A stretch of 39,199 bases of DNA from a virus: positions 1 to 39,199 of the IMG/VR virus record IMGVR_UViG_3300009285_001119. One strand, written 5' to 3'. Below the pieces are notes generated by a model. The model worked only from the letters and a program-made list of their open reading frames with translations. It was not told where the DNA came from and did no database searches. Position 1 is the stretch's first letter. The number at the start of each line of letters is the position of its first letter. A program made the position numbers and the translations under genes. Shown one piece after another: positions 8,769 through 14,833 of this stretch.

Positions 8769-9212
8769 ATGGGAAAAATAAAAAACATATACAAATGGGC
8801 AAAAAAAAACGGAGTAAAAATAACAAATGAGGGAATAAAGGGAAACAAGAACCCCAACTGGAGGGGGGGGGTGTCGGAATATCCCAACCAAAGGGAAATG
8901 ATGAGAATTAAAATATTAAAAATAAAAGAAAATAATGGGAAATGTGAAGCGTGCAGTGAACATGCGGACTACATACACCATATTGACAAAAGCAAAAGCA
9001 ACCATACCCCGGAAAATCTTATGCTGATCTGCCGATCTTGCCATGCCATATTACACAGGGGCGACCGCTCCGAAATAAGGACAACGAAGTGGAAAAGGTA
9101 TTTTGGAAAAAGCATAAATGAGATAGCGGGGTTGCTAAAAATAACCCCAAGCAGGGTCAGGTATGAGATATTGACGAATGGAGCAGAAGCCCTTAAAAAT
9201 AAATTATCTTGA
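8769..9212 (+). CDS. HNH homing-type endonuclease, 147 aa
   Basis: N-terminal GNKNPNWRGG is a NUMOD3-type DNA-binding motif (residues 25-34). The HNH nuclease follows: Cys59-x2-Cys62, HHIDK at 70-74, Asn83, then CRSCH at 88-92 (zinc cysteines and the third catalytic residue). The C-terminus (INEIAGLLKITPSRVRYEI) is a helix-turn-helix. Such freestanding phage HNH enzymes usually nick or cut intronless or endonuclease-less relatives. It has its own promoter. A run of nine G at 8873-8881 lies in the NUMOD3 region. Confidence 0.88.
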   Translation: MGKIKNIYKWAKKNGVKITNEGIKGNKNPNWRGGVSEYPNQREMMRIKILKIKENNGKCEACSEHADYIHHIDKSKSNHTPENLMLICRSCHAILHRGDRSEIRTTKWKRYFGKSINEIAGLLKITPSRVRYEILTNGAEALKNKLS

Positions 9213-9237
9213 CAAACATAAGGAAATCATATATAAT
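9209..9237 (+). promoter_or_regulatory. Consensus promoter TTGACA-17-TATAAT
   Basis: TTGACA (9209-9214) overlaps the HNH stop codon; TATAAT is at 9232-9237. It would drive the small genes from 9275 onward and perhaps the SSB-recombination operon. It matches the consensus exactly, the strongest on the + strand in this window. Confidence 0.82.
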
Positions 9238-9274
9238 TAAAGGGTAATCAGGAAACATAAGGGGGTGAAACAAA

Positions 9275-9469
9275 ATGAAGACAATATCAGAGACGAGGTT
9301 GAGCGAGGAAGACAAGAAAAAAGGGTTTAGAATAATAACCTGCAACAAAAAAGCGGCGATAATGTTCCAAAACATAATCCCGGGGTGGATGGAAAAGCTA
9401 GAGGATAAGGAATATGATTTTTTGGTGCGAGATACAATGTTTGGGAAATACTGGCTGAATACAATTTAA
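9275..9469 (+). CDS. Hypothetical protein, 64 aa
   Basis: Follows a perfect promoter and a GGGGGTG Shine-Dalgarno site. Charged N-terminal helix, then a mixed domain with Trp residues (IIPGWMEKLEDKEYDFLV). As first gene after the strongest + promoter it may be an early host-takeover or regulatory protein; nothing in it identifies a family. Confidence 0.6.
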   Translation: MKTISETRLSEEDKKKGFRIITCNKKAAIMFQNIIPGWMEKLEDKEYDFLVRDTMFGKYWLNTI

Positions 9470-9485
9470 TGGGAGGTGATAAAAA

Positions 9486-9569
9486 ATGAGCGAAAAGGAA
9501 ATTGAATTATTGGGAACAATTGACGGGATTGACTGGTCGGAAGCGTTAGATGAAATGATAGCGGAGTAA
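9486..9569 (+). CDS. Small acidic peptide, 27 aa
   Basis: A strong GGGAGGTGAT site precedes the ATG. The product is strongly acidic (about eight Asp/Glu) with IDGIDWSEALDEMI. Too short for comparison, but the ribosome site and spacing support translation. Followed immediately by the hairpin at 9571. Confidence 0.45.
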   Translation: MSEKEIELLGTIDGIDWSEALDEMIAE

Positions 9570-9570
9570 C

Positions 9571-9601
9571 GGTAAGGGGGGCTGGCTTACCGTCAGCCCC
9601 C
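9571..9601 (+). promoter_or_regulatory. Two interleaved stem-loops
   Basis: GGGGGCTG (9577-9584) pairs with CAGCCCCC (9594-9601). GGTAAG (9571-9576) pairs with CTTACC (9586-9591), which lies in the loop of the first. The two stems exclude each other or form a tight pseudoknot. No T run follows, so it is not a simple terminator; it may be an attenuator, an RNA end-protecting element or a processing site. Confidence 0.5.
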
Positions 9602-9632
9602 AACACTCCAAAAAAAAGGGGGGAAATAAAAA

Positions 9633-9806
9633 ATGAAAAACGAAACGATAAAAGCAACAGGGCAAGCGTACGAGTCTAATCGGGTCTGGCACGGATCATG
9701 GATCAATACTCCCCCGGGGGATATATATACCGCCTATTATACGCAAGACGGGGTTGATGACGCAGGGTTGTTAATATACCCGGGAGTATTGCATATCAGT
9801 CGTTAA
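9633..9806 (+). CDS. Small protein, 57 aa, probably frame-disrupted
   Basis: Starts after GGGGGGAAATAAAA. The sequence has Trp/Tyr-rich segments (RVWHGSWINTPPGDIYTAYY). It stops at 9804-9806, yet a frame one base later stays open from 9775 to 9933 and reads like protein (KEILDEQGEILPIEDQ, then an acidic tail) without any usable start codon. A +1 shift between 9775 and 9803 would give one protein of about 99 residues. Confidence 0.5.
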   Translation: MKNETIKATGQAYESNRVWHGSWINTPPGDIYTAYYTQDGVDDAGLLIYPGVLHISR

Positions 9807-9933
9807 GGAGATACTGGACGAGCAGGGGGAGATATTACCGATAGAGGATCAATCCTATCCCCCGGAGAGTCAGCAAGCCGTCAATGATGGCGACGCCTCC
9901 GCCCCGGATGCGCTTGAGGAAGATTACGACTGA
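9775..9933 (+). pseudogene. Orphan 3' reading frame of the preceding gene
   Basis: An open frame without ATG, GTG or TTG, coding-like in composition (VVKEILDEQGEILPIEDQ...ALEEDYD). It is best read as the displaced C-terminal half of the 9633 gene, caused by an indel, a sequencing error or programmed frameshifting. AAGGAG at 9805-9810 has no start codon at a useful distance in this frame. Confidence 0.4.
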
Positions 9934-10028
9934 TCAAGTCCAAGCTCATGGATCAGGAAATGAGAATCAATAAATATGATCTAGGAAGTTACTCAAGCCT
10001 GATAACCGAGACAATAAAGGAGGAATAT

Positions 10029-10145
10029 ATGACCAAGAAAAAGTATAAGGAATTAACAGGGGAAGACCCGGAAAACATGTGGGGTGAAGATTGGAGGAAC
10101 ATTCTGGCGGATCTTGACGAAAAAGAATGGAGGAAAACATCATGA
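10029..10145 (+). CDS. Small charged protein, 38 aa
   Basis: The start is set at the ATG five bases after AAAGGAGG. In-frame upstream ATGs at 9948 and 9961 exist without a good ribosome site and would add up to 27 residues that also look codable. MTKKKYKELTGEDPENMWG and an acidic/Trp-rich end. Stop overlaps the next start (ATGA). Confidence 0.5.
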   Translation: MTKKKYKELTGEDPENMWGEDWRNILADLDEKEWRKTS

Positions 10146-10264
10146 AAAAAGAATTTTGGAGAGGATATATGCATGCAATGATCGCTTTATATACCGGATC
10201 CTGCCGGGTACTGGATATAATCCATTTACAGGAATTGAAGAAAAGCATTAAGGAGGCAAAATAA
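10142..10264 (+). CDS. Small protein, 40 aa
   Basis: Starts by ATGA overlap with the previous gene and has GGAGG eight bases upstream. MKKEFWRGYMHAMIALYTGS then an amphipathic helix ending KKSIKEAK. Unknown function. It runs directly into the SSB ribosome site. Confidence 0.5.
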   Translation: MKKEFWRGYMHAMIALYTGSCRVLDIIHLQELKKSIKEAK

Positions 10265-10266
10265 CC

Positions 10267-10614
10267 GTGAACAAAATAATATTGACCGGAAGACTAAACG
10301 CTGATCCAGAAGTCCGATATACAAAAGAAAATGTACCCGTTGCTCACTTTACCCTTGCGGTTAACCGGGCAGTAAAAAAAGAAGAAGAATCAAAAGCTGA
10401 TTTTATCAGTTGCGTTGCCTGGAATGGGTTAGCAAAAGTCTGTGGGGAATACCTACAAAAAGGCCGCCTAGTGGCCATAGAGGGAAAACTCCAGTTGCGA
10501 AAATACGAAAAAAACGGCAAGCAGGAATCAATGACTGAAGTGCTAATTAACAATATGCAGTTGCTGGACAATAAGTTTTTCAAAGGCGGAATTAAAAAGG
10601 AGGGGAAAGTATGA
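10267..10614 (+). CDS. ssb: Single-stranded DNA-binding protein, 115 aa
   Basis: Bacterial-type OB-fold SSB: MNKIILTGRLNADPEVRYT, AHFTLAVNR, DFISCVAWNGLAKVCGEYLQKG and VAIEGKLQLRKYEKNGKQ are the standard strands in order. The start is GTG with AAGGAGG 11 bases upstream. Protects ssDNA during replication and recombination. It is short: after the OB fold it ends FFKGGIKKEGKV, a basic end without the acidic DDDIPF-like tip that recruits host partners. Confidence 0.93.
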   Translation: MNKIILTGRLNADPEVRYTKENVPVAHFTLAVNRAVKKEEESKADFISCVAWNGLAKVCGEYLQKGRLVAIEGKLQLRKYEKNGKQESMTEVLINNMQLLDNKFFKGGIKKEGKV

Positions 10615-10763
10615 GCCAGATTTTACAGGGGATATCCATGCTAACATTGATAGGGTTTTTGGGATACATGGCTTGGAAAGCGGAAAAAACAGGGAGGGAA
10701 TTTGAAGTATTAAACCTTGAGGTCGGCAAGGGCAAAAAGATTTTATTGAAAGTAAATTATTAA
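10611..10763 (+). CDS. Small membrane-anchored protein, 50 aa
   Basis: ATGA overlap with the SSB stop and AGGAGGGG upstream. Residues 4-22 form one hydrophobic segment (ILQGISMLTLIGFLGYMAW); the rest is charged. Function unknown. Confidence 0.5.
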   Translation: MSQILQGISMLTLIGFLGYMAWKAEKTGREFEVLNLEVGKGKKILLKVNY

Positions 10764-10777
10764 GGAGGGAAATTAAA

Positions 10778-11569
10778 ATGGACAATCAAGAATTAGTACC
10801 TATTCAGCCAGCCAATCAGTTAATGGTAGCCCCGGCAGTATCAGCCGAGGAAGGGATAAAAATTTGGAAACAGTACCAAGACTTGAAAGAGAAGATCAAA
10901 ATGCCGGAAGATGTTCAGCGTATTCAGGGCAGGGACTTTTTGAAAAAAAGCTACTGGCGGAAAATAGCTCGTTTTTTTAACCTTTCCGTTGAAATTACAG
11001 AAGAAAAGAAAGAAGAGCTAGGCGAAAGATGGTTTGCGTACCACTTCAAGGCACGGGCGACCGCTCCAAATGGCGCTTTTGCGGAGGGGGTCGGATCCTG
11101 CGATAACAAGGAAAAACAAGAGGATAACTCCATTCACAATACACGATCAACCGCTGAAACACGAGCCTGGAACCGCGCAGTCAGTAACTTGGTAGGCGGA
11201 GGCGAAGTCAGCGCCGAAGAAATGCAAACATCAAGACCGCAGAAGCCCCCAATTGAAATGCCGAAACCATTAGAAGCGACAGGAGAAGTGAAACCCCTGA
11301 TTTACCAGACAGAAGACGGGAAAATCGAAGCCGAGGGAACTCTGGTAAAATTCTATGTCAATGAAACCAAGAAAAAAGACAAGAATGGCGACATAATTTT
11401 TGTCACCAAGCTAATTCTTACGAACGGGAAAGAGGAAGTCGAGATTTCAAAGTTCGGTAAACCCAAAGAATCACTCAAAGAGGGCAAGCGGCTGCATTGC
11501 CTTGACATAAGGACTTCCGAGTATAACGGGGTACCGCAATATTTAGTGGACAAAATTGAAATAAGATAA
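10778..11569 (+). CDS. Putative recombination / ssDNA annealing-type protein, 263 aa
   Basis: The core KKSYWRKIARFFNLSVEI (residues about 50-68), ARATAPNGAFAEGVGSC (about 91-108) and STAETRAWNRAVSNLVGGGE (about 122-143) is a recurrent pattern in phage and archaeal-virus proteins. The HN-x-R/STAETRAxNRA signature resembles Rad52-like annealing proteins. Residues about 180-263 look like a separate OB-fold (AEGTLVKFYVNETKKK...). SSB upstream and a PD-(D/E)XK nuclease downstream make the usual SSB/annealase/exonuclease trio. Function is inferred from pattern and context. Confidence 0.6.
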   Translation: MDNQELVPIQPANQLMVAPAVSAEEGIKIWKQYQDLKEKIKMPEDVQRIQGRDFLKKSYWRKIARFFNLSVEITEEKKEELGERWFAYHFKARATAPNGAFAEGVGSCDNKEKQEDNSIHNTRSTAETRAWNRAVSNLVGGGEVSAEEMQTSRPQKPPIEMPKPLEATGEVKPLIYQTEDGKIEAEGTLVKFYVNETKKKDKNGDIIFVTKLILTNGKEEVEISKFGKPKESLKEGKRLHCLDIRTSEYNGVPQYLVDKIEIR

Positions 11570-11571
11570 AA

Positions 11572-11613
11572 GGGCATGGCGGCGGCAGATTGCCCATACC
11601 AGGATTTGCCGCC
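11572..11613 (+). promoter_or_regulatory. Possible H-type pseudoknot in the nuclease leader
   Basis: GGGCA (11572-11576) can pair with TGCCC (11591-11595), and GGCGGCA (11581-11587) with TGCCGCC (11607-11613). Ordered this way, they form an H-type pseudoknot with loops of 4, 3 and 11 bases. The next ATG (11628) lacks a Shine-Dalgarno site, so the structure may control its translation. A 22-codon frame (11576-11644) overlaps the element and could instead couple translation. Confidence 0.4.
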
Positions 11614-11627
11614 CCAGCTCAATAAAT

Positions 11628-12206
11628 ATGAAAATAGAATTTAACCCGGGAGGACATCAGTACAAAATTGACGGGAAATCAACGCCTAGCGTTAGCCAAA
11701 TAATCGGCGCGGACTATTCCCACATAAGCGATGATATCTTAAACCATGCCAGAGCCATTGGAAATGCGGTGCATAAGGCTTGCGAGCTATGGGACAACCA
11801 GACTATCAACCCGGACACGATCTCACCTATTATCGCGCCATACCTATCTGCATGGAAGCAATTTAAAGAGCAGACCGGACTTCAAATCCTGGAAAGTGAA
11901 ACCCCCATAGCCTCCAAAAAATGGGGGTTTGCCGGTACTCCGGACCGGATCGGTAAAATCAAGGACATGATCGTAGTCGTGGACATCAAATCAGGGATAT
12001 TGACGCCATATGCCGGACTTCAGACCGCCGGATATAAAATAGCATGGGAGGAAATAAACGGGAAAAAAATAAAAAAAAGACTAATAGTACAGCTCACAGC
12101 AGAGGGAAAATATAAGATGACGCCGTTTGAGGATAAAATGGATGAGGGGGTTTTTATCAGCTTCGTGCAGGTTTACCAGTGGAAGCAGAGAAATAAAATA
12201 TTATAG
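11628..12206 (+). CDS. PD-(D/E)XK exonuclease, 192 aa
   Basis: Cas4/RecB-like fold. Seen: GNAVHKACE (His49), FAGTPDRIG with Asp106, VVVDIKSG with Asp119 and Lys121, and LQTAGYKIA with Gln132, the ordered H, D, DxK and QxxxY motifs of phage exonucleases. It probably resects DNA ends for the annealing-type protein encoded just upstream. No Shine-Dalgarno is visible; see the leader structure. The C-terminus after residue 165 is short. Confidence 0.82.
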   Translation: MKIEFNPGGHQYKIDGKSTPSVSQIIGADYSHISDDILNHARAIGNAVHKACELWDNQTINPDTISPIIAPYLSAWKQFKEQTGLQILESETPIASKKWGFAGTPDRIGKIKDMIVVVDIKSGILTPYAGLQTAGYKIAWEEINGKKIKKRLIVQLTAEGKYKMTPFEDKMDEGVFISFVQVYQWKQRNKIL

Positions 12207-12217
12207 GAGGTGAAAAA

Positions 12218-12481
12218 ATGCTAGAAGAAAGAACAGGGCTAGATAAAGACAAGGCGTATATGACTGCAAAAGACAGGGTTATAGGATACCTAGAGAATCC
12301 GGCAGAAGCCACGGAGAATGTTGCAAAGGTGGCGTTGGGATATATGTCTATTGCGTCAAGACTTTATGCTTCACTAAGGAACAATGTTTCAACGCAATTC
12401 AGGATATATCAGTTTATCAGCAAAGACCCGCAGGAAGTAAAAAAGAGAATTGAAAAAAGTATGCCATATTTAATAAAATGA
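12218..12481 (+). CDS. Hypothetical helical protein, 87 aa
   Basis: A strong AGGAGGTG precedes the ATG, 11 bases after the nuclease stop. Alternating helices (TENVAKVALGYMSIASRLYAS) with no recognisable motif. As a recombination-operon member it may assist the nuclease, but that is only context. Confidence 0.55.
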   Translation: MLEERTGLDKDKAYMTAKDRVIGYLENPAEATENVAKVALGYMSIASRLYASLRNNVSTQFRIYQFISKDPQEVKKRIEKSMPYLIK

Positions 12482-12497
12482 AACGGAGTATTCTGTT

Positions 12498-12552
12498 GTC
12501 GGGTACTGTCGCGTGTAGTTCAGTAGGGGAAGGCAAGGTAAAGTAAAGCTTT
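12498..12552 (+). repeat. Pentamer-periodic tract, G at every fifth base (11 units)
   Basis: Reading from 12498 in fives, all 11 pentamers begin with G, and nine of the eleven second bases are T (the others G and C with one more C at the last unit). The last units are GCAAG, GTAAA, GTAAA, GCTTT. It fills the leader of the 186-aa gene and stops just before an AT-rich stretch and its ribosome site. Units vary at positions 3-5, so it is a phase-conserved rather than sequence-conserved repeat. Confidence 0.75.
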
Positions 12553-12572
12553 AATTAAAGGGGGCAATAAAA

Positions 12573-13133
12573 ATGAAAAGTATTTTAGTATCAATTGAAG
12601 GACTGTCTGATCTGTTGATGAATAAGTTTAACGACTCCAGCATTACGGTTAAGGCGAAAAAGCAGGTAGGGGTTGACCAAAAAACGCCAGAGTTTGTTGC
12701 AGAAAATGCTACCTATCGGGACAAGGATAATAATATTTTTATACCGTACACCTGGCTAGAGGGAACACTCAAAGGGGCTTCTGTAAATTTTAAGATGGCG
12801 GGCAAAGGAAAGAAGACCTATAAAAACATAATAGGAAGCTCGGTGGCAGTAAACCCGCCTGAAATATTATTATCGCCTCAAAAGTATGAAATATTTTCAA
12901 TAGCTGCTGTGAATAAAATTATGAAATCAAGAGTAATGAGCCACCGTCCAAGGTTTTCAAACTGGAGTGTTGAGTTTGCCATTGACATTCTAGACGATAC
13001 TTTATCACCAGAAGAAATAAAGCCAATGCTTGAATATGCTGGAATGTATATAGGGATAGGAGCATGGAGGCCGGGGATTGCGGGCAGATACGGCAAGTTT
13101 CAGATTACAAAATGGGAAGTAATTGAGAAATGA
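12573..13133 (+). CDS. Unrecognised conserved-type phage protein between pentamer tracts, 186 aa
   Basis: Begins MKSILVSIEGLSDLLMNKF, then YRDKDNNIFIPYTWLEGTLKG (residues 48-68), GKGKKTYKN, SHRPRFSNWSVEFAIDI (about 124-140) and YAGMYIGIGAWRPG (about 154-167) ending GRYGKFQITKWEV. The motif pattern (invariant-looking RPRF-W and GIGAWRP-G-YGKF) suggests a folded domain seen in other phages. The N-terminal strand-helix with LLMNKF recalls Cas7/RAMP-type folds, a weak resemblance only. Pentamer tracts lie directly upstream and downstream. Function unknown; nucleic-acid binding is inferred. Confidence 0.6.
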   Translation: MKSILVSIEGLSDLLMNKFNDSSITVKAKKQVGVDQKTPEFVAENATYRDKDNNIFIPYTWLEGTLKGASVNFKMAGKGKKTYKNIIGSSVAVNPPEILLSPQKYEIFSIAAVNKIMKSRVMSHRPRFSNWSVEFAIDILDDTLSPEEIKPMLEYAGMYIGIGAWRPGIAGRYGKFQITKWEVIEK

Positions 13134-13134
13134 A

Positions 13135-13199
13135 GTGTTGTGAAGCATGGCCGAGAACGGTGTTGTAATGCTATGACTAGCAAAGTAAGGTAAAGAATA
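13135..13199 (+). repeat. Pentamer-periodic tract, G at every fifth base (13 units)
   Basis: From 13135, thirteen consecutive pentamers begin with G, starting two bases after the stop of the 186-aa gene. The end (GCAAA, GTAAG, GTAAA, GAATA) matches the end of the tract at 12498 with few changes, and both are followed by an AT-rich stretch and a GGGGG ribosome site. It forms the leader of the next gene. Confidence 0.78.
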
Positions 13200-13218
13200 T
13201 TATAAAAAGGGGGATAAA

Positions 13219-13878
13219 ATGATAGAAGTTAATGAAGACCAGAAAAGCGTTATCGTTGAAGCGGAATCAGTGGCAACGAAATTGTCGGGGATAGTTATTA
13301 CGAATAATGACGAGTACGCGAACGCCGGGGAAATCTTAAAAACAGTTGCCGGCAAAATAAAGAGACTTGAAGAAATGCGGCTTGAGAAAACCCGCCCCCT
13401 GGATAAGTTAAAAAAAGAGTGGATGGAGTGGTTTAACAAGCCCCTGGAAATGTTAAAATCAACCGACAGGGGAATCAGGCAGGCTATGCAAACATACTAT
13501 GCCAAGCAGGAAACTAAGCGCCGGGAAGAGGAACGGATCCTCCGGGAACAGGCCGAAAAGGAAGCTGAAAAGATCCGCAAACAAGCTGAACGAGCCGAAG
13601 CCAAAGGGAAGGATGGAAAAGCGGAAATGTTAAAGGAAAAGGCCGAGCAAATACAAAACATCACGCCAATGGTGGCAAACAAAGTTGAACAGGTCAAGGG
13701 AATCTCAATGCGGAAGACATGGAAATTTGAAATAGTGGACGCTAAGAAAATTCCTCCAGAATTTACTTGCCCGGACGAAAAGAAGATTAGGCAATATGTA
13801 AATGCGACAAAAGGAGAATTTCCCATTGCCGGAATACGGATATATTCAGAGGAGGCCCCCTCTGTAAGGAGCGAATAA
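13219..13878 (+). CDS. Coiled-coil recombination-region protein, 219 aa
   Basis: Residues about 40-145 are a long Lys/Glu/Arg-rich coiled coil. The C-terminal part (KGISMRKTWKFEIVDAKKIP, then EKKIRQYVNATKGEFPIAGIRIYSEE) is a small globular domain common beside phage SSB and annealase genes. Role unknown, perhaps an accessory or structural partner in recombination. A ribosome site AAAAGGGGG precedes the ATG, and the stop overlaps the next start (TAATG). Confidence 0.6.
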   Translation: MIEVNEDQKSVIVEAESVATKLSGIVITNNDEYANAGEILKTVAGKIKRLEEMRLEKTRPLDKLKKEWMEWFNKPLEMLKSTDRGIRQAMQTYYAKQETKRREEERILREQAEKEAEKIRKQAERAEAKGKDGKAEMLKEKAEQIQNITPMVANKVEQVKGISMRKTWKFEIVDAKKIPPEFTCPDEKKIRQYVNATKGEFPIAGIRIYSEEAPSVRSE

Positions 13879-14084
13879 TGAACGAAGCAATCAATGGGAT
13901 TTTCAGCGGACTGGCATTCGTTGGCGTAATATTCCTTTATTTCCTGCCATCATTCATGGCAAGAGGGAAAAAACATTACAGCGGAATAGAAATATTAAAC
14001 ATATTTCTTGGCTGGACAGGTTTGGGCTGGGTGCTTGCCTTGATCTGGGCGGTATCAGACGAGGACAAACCAAAGACGACTTGA
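13878..14084 (+). CDS. Superinfection-immunity-like membrane protein, 68 aa
   Basis: Two transmembrane segments (residues about 7-24 and 42-60) joined by ARGKKHYSGIEILNIFLGWTGLGW; the pattern FLPSFMARGKKH...LNxFLGWTxxGWVxALIWA is that of the Imm_superinfect family, to which T4 Imm belongs. In T4 such a protein blocks entry of DNA from a second phage. It is translationally coupled to the coiled-coil gene. Confidence 0.72.
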   Translation: MNEAINGIFSGLAFVGVIFLYFLPSFMARGKKHYSGIEILNIFLGWTGLGWVLALIWAVSDEDKPKTT

Positions 14085-14109
14085 GATAACACTAAGGTTA
14101 TGCTATAAT
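14081..14109 (+). promoter_or_regulatory. Promoter TTGAGA-17-TATAAT
   Basis: TTGAGA (14081-14086) overlaps the previous stop codon; TATAAT is at 14104-14109 after a 17-base spacer. Expected start is about 14116, before GGAGGTG and the TTG start at 14135. Confidence 0.72.
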
Positions 14110-14134
14110 ATTGCAAACGGAGGTGAATAGTAAA

Positions 14135-14335
14135 TTGAAAGAAAAAAAAAGAATATTGCGCGGGGCAAGGGTGGAGATGGAAGAGTTACGACTAGGCAAA
14201 ACTTTAGAGGAAGCATTTGAGCCGTACCTGCGCTATAAAGCCCCGATCCCTGTTATAGCAAAAGAGCTAAAATTAAACTTGCCTAATACTGAATATTGGA
14301 TAAGAAAAATAAGAAAAGCCAAAAAGGAAAAATAA
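14135..14335 (+). CDS. Small helix-turn-helix protein, 66 aa
   Basis: The start is taken as TTG at 14135, nine bases after GGAGGTG; an earlier in-frame TTG at 14111 falls about at the predicted transcript start. Residues about 37-62 (PIPVIAKELKLNLPNTEYWIRKI) fit a helix-turn-helix, with a basic C-terminus. With its own promoter, it is probably a transcription regulator for the genes downstream. Confidence 0.55.
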   Translation: MKEKKRILRGARVEMEELRLGKTLEEAFEPYLRYKAPIPVIAKELKLNLPNTEYWIRKIRKAKKEK

Positions 14336-14833
14336 ATGGTCAACCATAATGATAGCTGGGAAACCAGACAAAACGCCTACAATTATGATAAAAGTTATGC
14401 GGATAAAACCGAAAAGGCTCTCTATTCCGCCGGATATCAACTCCAAGACCTTGGATTCAAAAACAAAATCAATCAACCGGTGGAAAGAATTATGCAGATT
14501 GATCCCATTATAAGAGCATTACCGGATTATATTTACTGGCATGAGAATAAATGCGGACTAATGGAAGCGAAAATAATTGCCCGGAACAATATATGCCGGA
14601 TAAAAGCAGATGATATGCGATCCTATCGGCGATATAATAATCTCATGCCCCTACTCTTTGCCTTTCATTCATTCCAGACAACCCTGACAGCGCTTGTCCC
14701 TTTTGGTTTGACGGATCAGGCCTCCACACTAAAGCAATTTCAGACTAAGGAATACAGCGACAATCATAAGCCCTATTATGAGATACCAGCCGAATGGATC
14801 AAACAAAACCAAATAGGATGTTATTATCCATGA
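14336..14833 (+). CDS. PD-(D/E)XK-type nuclease, 165 aa
   Basis: LPDYIYWHE (Pro63-Asp64) and GLMEAKI (Glu77-x-Lys79) give the PD...ExK signature, followed by CRIKADDMRSYRRYNN and LMPLLFAF, a layout like phage resolvases or VRR/Hjc-type nucleases. It may resolve branched DNA or process ends. It begins immediately after the previous stop (TAAATG). Substrate not shown by the sequence. Confidence 0.6.
   Translation: MVNHNDSWETRQNAYNYDKSYADKTEKALYSAGYQLQDLGFKNKINQPVERIMQIDPIIRALPDYIYWHENKCGLMEAKIIARNNICRIKADDMRSYRRYNNLMPLLFAFHSFQTTLTALVPFGLTDQASTLKQFQTKEYSDNHKPYYEIPAEWIKQNQIGCYYP

Noticed and set aside
9577-9617. Terminator call at the 9.58 kb hairpin
   Set aside because: An A run, not a T run, follows on the + strand, and the minus strand has no gene there.
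12482-12572. tRNA or riboswitch in the leader at 12.5 kb
   Set aside because: No cloverleaf or known aptamer pairing is visible; the 5-base phase is the only clear pattern.
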